DNA of 64,000 bases from the NCBI RefSeq assembly GCF_016863655.1, contig NZ_BOPH01000098.1:62001-126000 (forward strand), written 5' to 3'. Positions within the stretch are counted from its first letter, which is position 1, and each line of letters starts with the position of its first letter. This stretch comes from Virgisporangium ochraceum. GTDB lineage: Bacteria > Actinomycetota > Actinomycetes > Mycobacteriales > Micromonosporaceae. Below, piece by piece: positions 17,253-25,331 of the stretch. Below the pieces are notes generated by a model. It was not told where the DNA came from and made no database searches. It saw only the letters and a program-made list of their open reading frames with translations. A program made the translations under genes and the position numbers.

Positions 17253-18065
17253 CTACCACTGCTCCTTCTGGGCCCGCGCCTCGTAGAGCAGCACCGCCGC
17301 CGACACCGACACGTTCAGGGAGTCGGCCCGGCCCAGCATCGGCACGAACACCTTCTTCACGTGCGGCTGGTACCACGCCTTCGGGATGCCGTACTTCTCC
17401 GCGCCCAGCACGAACGCCGTGCGCCGGCCGCCGTACCGGTAGCGGCGGTAGTTGCGGGCGTCCTCGGTGTCGGCGAGGAACACGTCGAAGTTGTTCCTCC
17501 GCAGCCAGTCGACGGCCTGCTCGGGCTGCCCGAACTCCAGCGTCGGGGTCGTGAGCACCATGCCCTGGCTGGCCCGGAACACCTTCGGGTGGGTCAGCCG
17601 GGTGCGCCGGTTGGTGAGGATCAGGCAGTCGACGCGGCAGGCGTCGAGGGTGCGGATCAGCGTTCCGAGGTTGCCGGGGATCTCCATCCCGTCGGCGACC
17701 ATGACCAGCGCATCGGGCGGCAGGTCGATGTCCTCGGGCTCCCACCGGGGCAGCGGCGCCAGCGACAGCAGGCCGTCGGGGCGGTCGCGTTCGGAGATGC
17801 GCTCCAGCGTCTTCGCGGAGATCTCGTAGGCTCTGTCGGCTCGTTGTGCGAGCTGCTCGGCGCGCTTGTGCGCCTCGTCGCCGTAGGCGGCCTCCGGCGA
17901 CCAGAAGAACGTGTCGATCGGGATGTCGTGCTCCAGCAGCAGGTTGTGCGCCCACAACCCTTCGGCGATGAACAGCCGGTGCGGGTTCGGCGCCGAGTTG
18001 CGCTGGATAGATTGCACCTGTCGGACCTTCGGGTGCTGGGCCCCGATGGGCTGCAGGCTCGGCAT
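17253..18065 (-). CDS. TrmH/SpoU family RNA 2'-O-methyltransferase (copy 1)
   Basis: A 270-residue SPOUT methyltransferase with a knotted C-terminal domain. SPOUT motif 1 is IPGNLGTLIRTLDACRV (catalytic Arg and Asn), motif 2 is FVLGAEKYGIPKAWY, and motif 3 is SLNVSVSAAVLLYEA. An N-terminal substrate-binding domain (about residues 1-115) precedes it. These enzymes methylate ribose 2'-OH in rRNA or tRNA using S-adenosylmethionine. It starts at ATG 18065, only 27 bp from the divergent second SPOUT gene. Its N-terminal domain (LFIAEGLWAHNLLLEHD) differs clearly from that of the neighbour, so it is not a simple tandem copy. The target nucleotide is unknown. Confidence 0.9.
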   Translation of the reverse strand: MPSLQPIGAQHPKVRQVQSIQRNSAPNPHRLFIAEGLWAHNLLLEHDIPIDTFFWSPEAAYGDEAHKRAEQLAQRADRAYEISAKTLERISERDRPDGLLSLAPLPRWEPEDIDLPPDALVMVADGMEIPGNLGTLIRTLDACRVDCLILTNRRTRLTHPKVFRASQGMVLTTPTLEFGQPEQAVDWLRRNNFDVFLADTEDARNYRRYRYGGRRTAFVLGAEKYGIPKAWYQPHVKKVFVPMLGRADSLNVSVSAAVLLYEARAQKEQW

Positions 18066-18092
18066 TCACGTTCTCCGGGGTCGAGAGGAGCG

Positions 18093-18884
18093 GTGTTGGC
18101 GGAAATTATCACGAGTGCGGCGAACCCCTTGGTCAAGCGGGTCCGGCTGCTCGCTGACCGCAGGCACCGTCGCCGGGAGGGCGCCTTCGTCGTCGACGGT
18201 GTCCAGCCCGTGTGGCGCGCCGTCGAGGCCGGCGCCGCCGTGGAGACGCTCATCGTGGCGCCCGACCTGCTGGCCGGCTCGCCGGCGATGCGCATGGTCG
18301 AGGAGCAGGAGGCGCTCGGGACCCGCGTCGCCCGGGTGAGCGGCGAGCTGTTCCTGCGCCTGTCCGATCGCGAGGGCGCCCCCGGCCTGGCCGCGATCGT
18401 CCGCGGCCGGGTCGGTGGGCTGTCCGCCCTGCCGGCCGACGGCGTCCTGGTGGCGCTGCACCGGGTCGCCAACCCCGGCAACCTCGGCACGGTCATCCGC
18501 ACCGCCGACGCGGCCGGCGCCGCCGGTGTGGTGCTGGTCGGCGACACGACGGACCCGTTCGCGCCGGCCGCGGTGAAGGCGAGCATGGGGTCCCTGTTCG
18601 CGGTGAACGTGGCCCACACGCCGACCCTGGACGCGTTCTTCACCTGGGCGGCCGACCACGCCGTGACCGTGGTGGCGACGTCCGGCTACGCCTCCGTGGA
18701 CCACTGGGCCACCCGCTATCCCCGTCCGGTGGCCGTGCTCCTGGGCAGCGAGGGCGACGGCCTGCCCGACGAGGCCCTGGCCAGGGCCGACCGCCGGGTC
18801 CGCATCCCGATGACCGGCACGGCCGAGTCGTTGAACCTGGCGGTGGCGGCGTCGCTGATGCTGTACGAGCTCAACCGCCCCTGA
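18093..18884 (+). CDS. TrmH/SpoU family RNA 2'-O-methyltransferase (copy 2)
   Basis: A 263-residue RlmB/TrmH-like enzyme. The N-terminal L7Ae/L30e-like substrate-binding domain opens with ITSAANPLVKRVRLLADRR and RREGAFVVDG. The SPOUT domain has NPGNLGTVIRTADAAGAAGV (motif 1), VLLGSEGDGLPDEAL (motif 2) and ESLNLAVAASLMLYEL (motif 3). It transfers a methyl group to ribose 2'-OH of an rRNA. The start is GTG 18093 with AGAGGAG just upstream (TTG 18096 is also in frame). It is divergent from another SPOUT enzyme with 27 bp between starts, so the two promoters must overlap. Resistance-type methyltransferases such as Tsr share the fold, but nothing here marks it as one. Confidence 0.9.
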   Translation: MLAEIITSAANPLVKRVRLLADRRHRRREGAFVVDGVQPVWRAVEAGAAVETLIVAPDLLAGSPAMRMVEEQEALGTRVARVSGELFLRLSDREGAPGLAAIVRGRVGGLSALPADGVLVALHRVANPGNLGTVIRTADAAGAAGVVLVGDTTDPFAPAAVKASMGSLFAVNVAHTPTLDAFFTWAADHAVTVVATSGYASVDHWATRYPRPVAVLLGSEGDGLPDEALARADRRVRIPMTGTAESLNLAVAASLMLYELNRP

Positions 18885-18899
18885 GGCCGTGCGGCCGGA

Positions 18900-18935
18900 C
18901 CACCCGACGTCACCCGGTCTGGGTACGTCGGGTGG
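18900..18935 (+). terminator. Long hairpin terminator
   Basis: An 11-bp perfect stem CCACCCGACGT/ACGTCGGGTGG (18900-18910, 18925-18935) enclosing a further 4-bp stem ACCC/GGGT. It follows the methyltransferase stop by 15 bp and separates it from the KAP ATPase gene. Confidence 0.7.
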
Positions 18936-19002
18936 ACGGGCCTGCCGCGGCCTATCGAGCTTCCGACAGTGGGCGAAGAACAGGGCTGATAGTCCTGGTC
19001 GA

Positions 19003-21264
19003 ATGGCAACGACCCCGAGCGGCGCCGATGCGCCGGAGTCCCCGACTCTGGCGGACGACCTGGTCCGCGACGCCATTCGGCGGGCGCTCGAGATTCCTGA
19101 CATCGCGGCTCTGAACCTGTCACCGGATGTCGTGTGGCAGCACCTCGGTACCGGGGCCGGAGCGGTCATCACCCAGGTGGTGGCCGAGCAGATGGCCTAC
19201 GACGAAGCGGAACGGGGTCATGACCTCGCAGTCGCGGCGCTCCAAACGGAGAGGACGGGGCGCTATCTGATCAACGGAGTGGTCGTTCTCCTCGCGATAG
19301 CGGTGATCCTCATCGCCAATGTGTGGGAGGCGCTGTTGCCGGCGGGCTGGGACGGAACGGTCGTCACCGGCGTCGCCATTTACCTCAGCCTCGGCAGCAT
19401 GGCTGTCGGTCCCTTCATGAGGTTCGTCCGTGGGACCTTCCGGCAACAGGAAGGTCGGGTGGCGGTCGCTCACGACCGGCTCGACAAGGCTCGGGCCAGG
19501 TTGCTGGAGACCTTGACCATCGAGGTCGGCGCCATGATCCGTCAACATCGGCTCGGTCAACCTCTCCACGACGACGCGTCGCCCGTGCGGTTCGACGTGA
19601 CCGACGCGCCCGACCTGGTCGAGACGGACACCCAGGACGTCATCACGTCCACCAGCGTCCGCGCCATCGTCGAGTTCGTCGACCGGCACGGCACGTCGGC
19701 GGTCGGCGTGGCCGGTCCTCGCGGCGTCGGGAAGACAACGATCATCCGCAAGGCCACATCGCGGCCCGAGTATCTCGGCGTGTACATCGCCGCGCCCGTC
19801 CACTACGACGCCGCCGACTTCGTGCGGCTCATGCACGCCAAGGTGGCGCGCGCCATCCTCGCCGAGCAGGGCATATTCGAGGAGTCGATAGCGACCGCGG
19901 CCCCGCGGTCGACGATGACCGGCCGTCGGGCGATCGTGGTCATCACCTTGGCGCTCGGCACCCTTCTTCTGGTGCTCGGGTTCGAGGATCAGTTCATTCG
20001 TCTGACGGGTCTGAACGCTACTGCGTTGGCCGGCCTGATGTTGCTGTTCTCCGGCACCGTACTGGCGACGCAGGCGTCCGCAGCTCCTCTTCGCCGGGCC
20101 ATCGGCCAGGTGAAGACACGGGACCCGCTCGCGGAACTTGCGCTTGCGGAACTCCGTCGGCTGGAGTGGCGCACCAGCATGCGGGCCCGGGACCGGACCC
20201 GCTTCTCGCCGGTCCCGTTGCTGCGCATCGACTCCGAGGACCAGCTCTCGCTCACCGAGCGCGACCGCACCCATCCCGAACGCGTATCGGACCTGCGCGG
20301 CTTTCTTCTTCAGGCCCACCAGGAGTCGGGGCGGCCGATCGTCATCGCGATCGACGAGCTGGACAAGATGGCAGATGGTCAGAAAGCGTTGGAGTCGATC
20401 AACAACCTGAAGGACCTCTTCCATGTCGGCGGCGTCCACTTCGTGGTGTCGGTGAGCGAGGACGCGCTCGACAGTTTCGCGCTACGCGGGATTCCGGTAC
20501 GGGACGTATTCGACTCGGCGTTCGACACCGTCCTGAGAGTGGAGCCGTTCTCCATCGATCACTCGATCCAGTTGATCGGTCGCCGGGTCGTGGACTTTCC
20601 CGAGCCGGTAGCGCTCCTCTGCCACGCATTGTCAGGTGGGTTGCCCCGGGATCTCATCCGGGCCGCCCGGCGCTGTGTCGAACTGCGGATCCGCGAGGGC
20701 ACGGCACTGACGCTCGACGAGGTGGCTCGTGGTCTGGTTCGTTTCGAGGGCATGGACGTCGTCGACGCGGCTCTGCGGCGCGATCGTGGCGACGGAACCG
20801 GTGTGCCCGACTGGCTGCTCACCATGCGCGAGAATCTGCTCTACCGACAGGCCCGTACCTTCGACGGGGTGATGGAAGCCGTCCGGGACTGGCAACCTGC
20901 CGTCGCGGACGGTGCCGAGGGCGGGGACGCCGCACCGCGTCCCGAGGTTCCCCACGAGGCGGTGATCTCCTACATGCTGCTCGCCGCGACCGTGGAGGAC
21001 TACTTCACGAACGTCCGGCTCTGGAAGGAATGGCACGAGCGGATCGTCGACGGCCGGTGGAAAGAGATCGTGGAGTCGCTTGCCCGGGCGCGGGCGATGC
21101 TGGGGCTGTCGTACGGCGAGTGTGTGCGTTCGCTGGCCAGGACCCGGAACCTGCTCGGCCTGCCGGTGATCCCGGACCCACTTCGCCGGACACTGACAGG
21201 CGAGGCCGCAGCCCGGTGGTACAGCAGGCCATGGCGGTGGATCCGCCGTGCATCGGCCGGATGA
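19003..21264 (+). CDS. KAP-type membrane-embedded P-loop NTPase
   Basis: 753 residues with the layout of KAP (Kidins220/PifA) NTPases: Walker A GPRGVGKTT (238-246), a transmembrane pair inserted after it (about 309-327 and 338-357), then Walker B VIAIDELDK (447-455) and a sensor-like VVSVSEDAL. A further helix pair lies N-terminal (about 88-112 and 118-141), giving four helices. KAP proteins act at the membrane; one family member, PifA, blocks T7 phage. ATG 19003 starts 118 bp after the previous gene, past a strong terminator. Codon use is less G/C-biased than its neighbours (more ATA, GTA, CGA, TTG), a sign of transfer. A PIN toxin-antitoxin pair follows convergently. The defence role is inferred. 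Confidence 0.82.
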   Translation: MATTPSGADAPESPTLADDLVRDAIRRALEIPDIAALNLSPDVVWQHLGTGAGAVITQVVAEQMAYDEAERGHDLAVAALQTERTGRYLINGVVVLLAIAVILIANVWEALLPAGWDGTVVTGVAIYLSLGSMAVGPFMRFVRGTFRQQEGRVAVAHDRLDKARARLLETLTIEVGAMIRQHRLGQPLHDDASPVRFDVTDAPDLVETDTQDVITSTSVRAIVEFVDRHGTSAVGVAGPRGVGKTTIIRKATSRPEYLGVYIAAPVHYDAADFVRLMHAKVARAILAEQGIFEESIATAAPRSTMTGRRAIVVITLALGTLLLVLGFEDQFIRLTGLNATALAGLMLLFSGTVLATQASAAPLRRAIGQVKTRDPLAELALAELRRLEWRTSMRARDRTRFSPVPLLRIDSEDQLSLTERDRTHPERVSDLRGFLLQAHQESGRPIVIAIDELDKMADGQKALESINNLKDLFHVGGVHFVVSVSEDALDSFALRGIPVRDVFDSAFDTVLRVEPFSIDHSIQLIGRRVVDFPEPVALLCHALSGGLPRDLIRAARRCVELRIREGTALTLDEVARGLVRFEGMDVVDAALRRDRGDGTGVPDWLLTMRENLLYRQARTFDGVMEAVRDWQPAVADGAEGGDAAPRPEVPHEAVISYMLLAATVEDYFTNVRLWKEWHERIVDGRWKEIVESLARARAMLGLSYGECVRSLARTRNLLGLPVIPDPLRRTLTGEAAARWYSRPWRWIRRASAG

Positions 21265-21275
21265 GGGTCCCGGTC

Positions 21276-21647
21276 TCAGGCACCCAGGGAAATGACCACG
21301 TCCTCGCCGAGTGCGCCGTAGGCCAAGGGCTCGCCCGTAAGCACGAAACCGCCCCGGGAGGCGGCCGCCATCAGGGACGTCGCCAGGTCGAGGCGACCGA
21401 GCATCAACGTGGTCGTGGCGGCCATGGGCCATTCGTTGCCGGTCAGGGGAACCAGCTCGCACGCCGGATGCTCGGTGAGCAGATGCAGCATCGCCGCGTC
21501 CACCGTGCGGGCGGCCTCGACCACACAGACCACCGGAACCAGGATCGTGCCGCCGGAGTCGCGGACCTCGGCGATGGGCTCGCCGACATCGACGGACCCC
21601 TGCGTAAAGGCGACGATCGCCGAGGTGTCGAGGACCAGCACGCTCAC
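21276..21647 (-). CDS. PIN-domain ribonuclease toxin (VapC-like)
   Basis: A 123-residue PIN-domain protein of usual VapC length. The N-terminal acidic residue sits in VLVLDTSAIVAFTQG, the second in VVCVVEAAR (Glu), and a later Asp in GRLDLATSLMAAA; the end FVLTGEPLAYGAL replaces the usual T-x-D with T-x-E. PIN toxins cleave tRNA or rRNA when unbound. It starts at GTG 21647, overlapping the antitoxin stop by 4 bp, the normal antitoxin-first order. The convergent KAP ATPase ends 11 bp away. Confidence 0.78.
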   Translation of the reverse strand: MSVLVLDTSAIVAFTQGSVDVGEPIAEVRDSGGTILVPVVCVVEAARTVDAAMLHLLTEHPACELVPLTGNEWPMAATTTLMLGRLDLATSLMAAASRGGFVLTGEPLAYGALGEDVVISLGA

Positions 21648-21838
21648 GCGGCGGGGGCGGTGAAACCGAGGGCGGCGCGCAGCTTGGCGCGCTTCTCGGG
21701 GGTGGCGCGCCGCTGGGCGTCGGCCAGCCTGGTGCGGAAGCGCTCGCGGGCGTGGGCGCGCTCCTCGTCGGAGGCCGTGCCCGCCGTGGGGGCCGGAGTG
21801 GTGACCGGCCGCTCTCCCCGCGCCTTCATGGCGACCAT
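21644..21838 (-). CDS. Putative antitoxin partner of the PIN toxin
   Basis: A 64-residue protein from ATG 21838, with GAGGAG about 8 bp upstream; ATG 21829 is an alternative. It has no AbrB, ribbon-helix-helix or Phd/YefM motif that I can see. The N-terminal half is Pro/Thr/Ala-rich and likely disordered; the C-terminal half (RFRTRLADAQRRATPEKRAKL) is a basic helix. Short disordered antitoxins of this type are known for VapC-like PIN proteins. The 4-bp overlap with the toxin supports translational coupling. The palindrome GAACG-TC-CGTTC at 21853-21864, just upstream, could be its operator. Identity as an antitoxin rests on context. Confidence 0.6.
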   Translation of the reverse strand: MVAMKARGERPVTTPAPTAGTASDEERAHARERFRTRLADAQRRATPEKRAKLRAALGFTAPAA

Positions 21839-21863
21839 CCTACCGGCTCCTCGAACGTCCGTT

Positions 21864-22481
21864 CTACCCACCCGCGACCCGCAACGTGTCGAGATGACGG
21901 CGGAGCACCTCCAGCGACGTCTCGGGGGAGAGGCGGTCGGGGTGCAGGACCACGCTCATCGCCAGGCCGTCGAGGAGGGCGCTCAGCCGCTCGGTCTCCA
22001 GCGCCGGGTCGAGACCCGGAGCGGTGCGGCCCAGGGCCGCGGCCCGGTCGAGGACGCGGCGGACCACCAGCCGGGCGCCCTCGTGCAGCCGGACGGCCTG
22101 CTCGCGTAGCTCGGGACGGGTCCGCGCCGCGGTGACGAAGGCCAGCCATACGACGGTCTCCTGCAGGCGCGCCTCGTCGAGGGGGAGGAACTCGGCCAGC
22201 ACGGCCTCGGCGACCTCGGCCGGGGTGGCCGGGTCCGGACCGGCGAGCCGGTCGAGGTGACCGAGGATGCGTCCGGTCATCCGCTCCCGGAGTGCGGCGA
22301 GGGCGAAGAGCAGGAGCTCGGAGTGGCTGGCGAAGTAGTGCCGCACCGAGCCGACGGCCAGCCCGGCCTCGTCGGCGATGTGGCGCAGCGAGGCACCCTC
22401 GAGGCCATCGCGGTGGATGACGCGGAAGACGGCGTCGGTGACGGCGCGGCGGCGCGCGTCCGGGTCCACGATCTTCGGCAC
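21864..22481 (-). CDS. TetR family transcriptional regulator
   Basis: A 205-residue repressor. The HTH is IADEAGLAVGSVRHYFASHS (about residues 30-50), with the family VRHYF variant of the usual Y-H-F. A long C-terminal helical domain follows, with LDEARLQETVVWLAFVTAAR resembling the TetR_C_6/BetI type. GTG 22481 is chosen, although the frame is open to 22691. It is divergent from a DUF1453-like membrane gene with a perfect palindrome in the gap. Its stop lies 26 bp upstream of the antitoxin start. Confidence 0.87.
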   Translation of the reverse strand: MPKIVDPDARRRAVTDAVFRVIHRDGLEGASLRHIADEAGLAVGSVRHYFASHSELLLFALAALRERMTGRILGHLDRLAGPDPATPAEVAEAVLAEFLPLDEARLQETVVWLAFVTAARTRPELREQAVRLHEGARLVVRRVLDRAAALGRTAPGLDPALETERLSALLDGLAMSVVLHPDRLSPETSLEVLRRHLDTLRVAGG

Positions 22482-22490
22482 GGTTCTTTC

Positions 22491-22506
22491 TAGCACGACC
22501 GTGCTA
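22491..22506. promoter_or_regulatory. TetR operator
   Basis: TAGCACG-AC-CGTGCTA, perfect 7-bp arms, 10 bp upstream of the TetR start. A matching half-site TGTGCTA at 22524-22530, nearer the membrane gene, suggests a second, weaker site. The placement fits repression of both divergent genes. Confidence 0.65.
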
Positions 22507-22545
22507 CTTTGTTTTGGCATCAGTGTGCTAAAACGAGGGGGCAGC

Positions 22546-23037
22546 ATGATTATCATTCTGGGAATCGCGGTCGTGGTCGTGGTGGTGCGGCGGTTCCTCG
22601 GCGAACCGCTGTCGGCCCGCGACCTGCTCGTACCGCCGGTCGTCCTCGTCGGGCTGGGCGGGTACGCGGTGGTCGGCGCGGCCCCGGCCACCGCGGTGGA
22701 GCTGGCCTGGGTCGTCAGCGGGTCGATCGTCGGGCTCGCGCTCGGCGCGGCCCGCGGGTGGACCGTGCGGCTGTTCGTCCGCGACGGCGCGCTCTGGCAG
22801 CGGTACGGCCCGTGGACCGTCGTGGTGTGGGTCGGATCGGTCGCGGTCAGCGCGGGGCTCGGCTGGCTGGCCGTGCGCGGCGGGGTGCGTGAGGAGGTGC
22901 GGCCGGTGACGCTGGCGATCGGCGTCAGCCTGCTCGGGGAGCTGCTCGTCCTCGGCGGGAGGGCGTGGCTCGCCGGTCAGTCCGGTAGCGGGGTCCGGCT
23001 GACCACGTCGCCGAGGCCGCGGGCCACCAGCAGGTGA
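22546..23037 (+). CDS. Four-helix membrane protein, DUF1453/CcdC-like
   Basis: 163 residues with about four hydrophobic helices. After the first (IIILGIAVVVVVV) comes RRFLGEPLSARDLLVPPVVL, a DUF1453/CcdC-like signature. The function of that family is unclear. It is divergent from the TetR gene, so it is likely that repressor's regulated target. GAGGGGGC lies upstream of ATG 22546. Its last 61 bp overlap the 3' end of the convergent GH3 gene in another frame, so its final residues (SGVRLTTSPRPRATSR) may be accidental. Confidence 0.75.
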   Translation: MIIILGIAVVVVVVRRFLGEPLSARDLLVPPVVLVGLGGYAVVGAAPATAVELAWVVSGSIVGLALGAARGWTVRLFVRDGALWQRYGPWTVVVWVGSVAVSAGLGWLAVRGGVREEVRPVTLAIGVSLLGELLVLGGRAWLAGQSGSGVRLTTSPRPRATSR

Positions 23038-25322
23038 CCGCCGGGCTTGAGCCGGTCCCACCGGCCGGCCGCGGCGTCCCAGCGGCGCCACATCCGGGCG
23101 TCGGGCTCGATGACGACCGGCGCCGTGCCGCCCGGGACCACCTCGACCGACGACCAGCCGACCAGCCGTACGGGCTGGTCGTCCTCGACCGGTTCGAGGT
23201 AGACCTGCACCACCTCGCGGCTGGTCTGCGTCGACGTGTTCGACACGGAGACCGACACGGTCAGCGGATCGGTGGACACCGACACGTCGCCGTACTCCCA
23301 GGAGCCGTAGCCGAGCCCGTGTCCGAACCAGAACAGCGGCGCGGGCGCCCGCCCCGCGTGATGTCCGCGGTAGCCGACGAACGGGCCCTCGGTGTACTCG
23401 AGCTTCCCGTCGACCGGGGTCACCGACCAGGCGGGGGAGGCACCGTCGGCGGCCGGGAACGTCGTGACGAGACGGCCGGCCGGTTCGACCACGCCGAGCA
23501 GCGCCGCCGCGACCGCGTTCCCACCCTCCTGGCCGGGCAGGCCGGCCCACAGGACCGCGTCGACGTCGTCGAGCCAGGGCATCAGGACCGGTGTCGCCGC
23601 GTTCACCACGACCACGGTCCGCCGGGCCGCCGCGGCGACGGCGGACACGAGGGCGTCCTGGTCGCCCGGCAGCCGCAGGGTCGACTTGTCGACCGCCTCG
23701 GTCTCCTGCTCCTCGGTGAGCCCGACCACCACGACGGCGACGTCGGCCCGCCGGGCCGCACTCACGGCGTCTGCGAGAACGTCGTCGAGGGGACGCGGCG
23801 CCGGGCCGACGACGAGCCCGAACCGACCGGCGCCGCCCATCGGCCCCTCGTCCGGCGCCGGCAGCGTGACCGTGGCCTCGACGGTGGTGCCGCCGGCGAC
23901 CTCCGCGACGACCGTGTGGAACGGCGGAGCGATGATCGCCTCGCCGAAACCCCGGCCGGAGGTCGACAGCGTGAACCGCTCGTCGACCGGCCCGGCGGAC
24001 AGGTGCCAGTCACCGACGCCGGTCGCGCCCAGCTCGACGGCACCGCCCGCGGTGAGCCGGCCCCGGAACGTGACCGACGCGACCGGGGTGCCGAGGTCGT
24101 CGTCGAGGCCGACGACCGCGGTGGCGTCGGACGAGTGCCGCTCCTCGATCACGGCGCCGGCGGCGTCGCGGAGGGTGACCCGCACCCCCGGCCGGTGCGG
24201 GTCGGGGTCGAAGACCGCGCCGAACGGGGTCACCGGACGCTGCCGTACGGGCACACCGTCGACGACGGTCATCGTGGGGAACTCCGCGCCGAGCCCGACC
24301 GCGACGCTCACCTGGTACGGCGGGTTGACCTGTGCCGACCCGCCACCCATGCAGACCGTCGACACCGCGTGCCGGCCGATCAGCGCCACCGACCGGTCGC
24401 GGGCCAGCGGGAGGACGCCGTTGTTGGTGAGCACGGTCATGCCGCGGGCGGCGAGCCGGACCAGCTGCTGCCGGCGGCCCGCGTCGTCGGGCGCGGGGCC
24501 AGCGGCGGCGTCGGGGGAGACGCGTCGGGCGAGGCGCCGCAGCCGGTCGAGGTGGTCGTCCACCGTCGACCCGGCCACGAGACCGGCGCGTACCGCCTCG
24601 ACGAGCGCCGGCCCCCACGGTCCCCCCGGACCCGGCATCACCAGGTCGAGCCCGCCGTTCGCCGACCGCACCGTGGTCTTCGTGGCGAACCAGTCGGACA
24701 TGATCAGGCCGCGGTAGCCCCACTCGCCCTTCACGATGCCGTTGTTCACGTGGTCCTGCTCGGTGGCCGCGACACCGTTGACGTCGTTGTAGGCGGCCAT
24801 CATCGTCCACGGGTCGGCCTCGTCGACGGCGATTTCGAACGGCAGCAGGTAGACCTCGCGCAGCGTCGCCTCGTCGACCACGCTGTCGACGGTGTTCCGG
24901 TCGGTCTCCGACTCGTTGGCGACCAGGTGCTTGAGGCAGGCGCCGACGCCGTGCTCCTGCAGGCCGCGCACGTAGCCGGCGGCGAGCTTCCCGGTGAGCA
25001 GCGGGTCCTCGGAGAACGCCTCGAACAGCCGCCCGCCGAGCGGGGTGCGGTGCAGGTTGATCGTCGGGCCGAGCACCACGTGGACGCCGAGCCGGGCCGC
25101 CTCCCCGGCGAGGATCGTGCCGACCTCGTACATGGTGTCCTCGCGCCACGCGGAGGCGAGCAGCGTCGCGTTGGGCAGCAGGGCCACCACCGGACCGCCG
25201 TGGAACCTCAGCCCGCGCACGCCGGTGGGTCCGTCGGAGAACCGCAGCTCGACGCCGTCGAGCGGCGCCAGCGTGAACATGCTCGCGCCGGTGAGCGGCG
25301 CGACCCTTCCGGCGAGGTCCAT
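22977..25322 (-). CDS. Glycoside hydrolase family 3 beta-glucosidase
   Basis: A 781-residue GH3 enzyme. The (beta/alpha)8 domain has GPTINLHRTPLGGRLFEAFS, CLKHLVANESETDR (the KH substrate site) and GLIMSDWFAT, whose Asp is the nucleophile. An inserted PA14-like beta domain (about residues 375-490) precedes the second alpha/beta domain (GQEGGNAVAAALLG). A fibronectin-like C-terminal domain ends the protein (SNTSTQTSREVVQVYLEP). There is no signal peptide, so it acts on imported glycosides. It lies 9 bp after the class-V aminotransferase on the same strand and is likely the last gene of an operon with it and the PrnB-like gene. Confidence 0.93.
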   Translation of the reverse strand: MDLAGRVAPLTGASMFTLAPLDGVELRFSDGPTGVRGLRFHGGPVVALLPNATLLASAWREDTMYEVGTILAGEAARLGVHVVLGPTINLHRTPLGGRLFEAFSEDPLLTGKLAAGYVRGLQEHGVGACLKHLVANESETDRNTVDSVVDEATLREVYLLPFEIAVDEADPWTMMAAYNDVNGVAATEQDHVNNGIVKGEWGYRGLIMSDWFATKTTVRSANGGLDLVMPGPGGPWGPALVEAVRAGLVAGSTVDDHLDRLRRLARRVSPDAAAGPAPDDAGRRQQLVRLAARGMTVLTNNGVLPLARDRSVALIGRHAVSTVCMGGGSAQVNPPYQVSVAVGLGAEFPTMTVVDGVPVRQRPVTPFGAVFDPDPHRPGVRVTLRDAAGAVIEERHSSDATAVVGLDDDLGTPVASVTFRGRLTAGGAVELGATGVGDWHLSAGPVDERFTLSTSGRGFGEAIIAPPFHTVVAEVAGGTTVEATVTLPAPDEGPMGGAGRFGLVVGPAPRPLDDVLADAVSAARRADVAVVVVGLTEEQETEAVDKSTLRLPGDQDALVSAVAAAARRTVVVVNAATPVLMPWLDDVDAVLWAGLPGQEGGNAVAAALLGVVEPAGRLVTTFPAADGASPAWSVTPVDGKLEYTEGPFVGYRGHHAGRAPAPLFWFGHGLGYGSWEYGDVSVSTDPLTVSVSVSNTSTQTSREVVQVYLEPVEDDQPVRLVGWSSVEVVPGGTAPVVIEPDARMWRRWDAAAGRWDRLKPGGHLLVARGLGDVVSRTPLPD

Positions 25323-25331
25323 GCCTGCCAG

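Noticed and set aside
17111..17554. 147-codon plus-strand frame after hsp20
   Set aside because: Extremely Pro/Arg/Ser-rich, antisense to the TrmH-type gene for much of its length; only the terminators in the region are supported.
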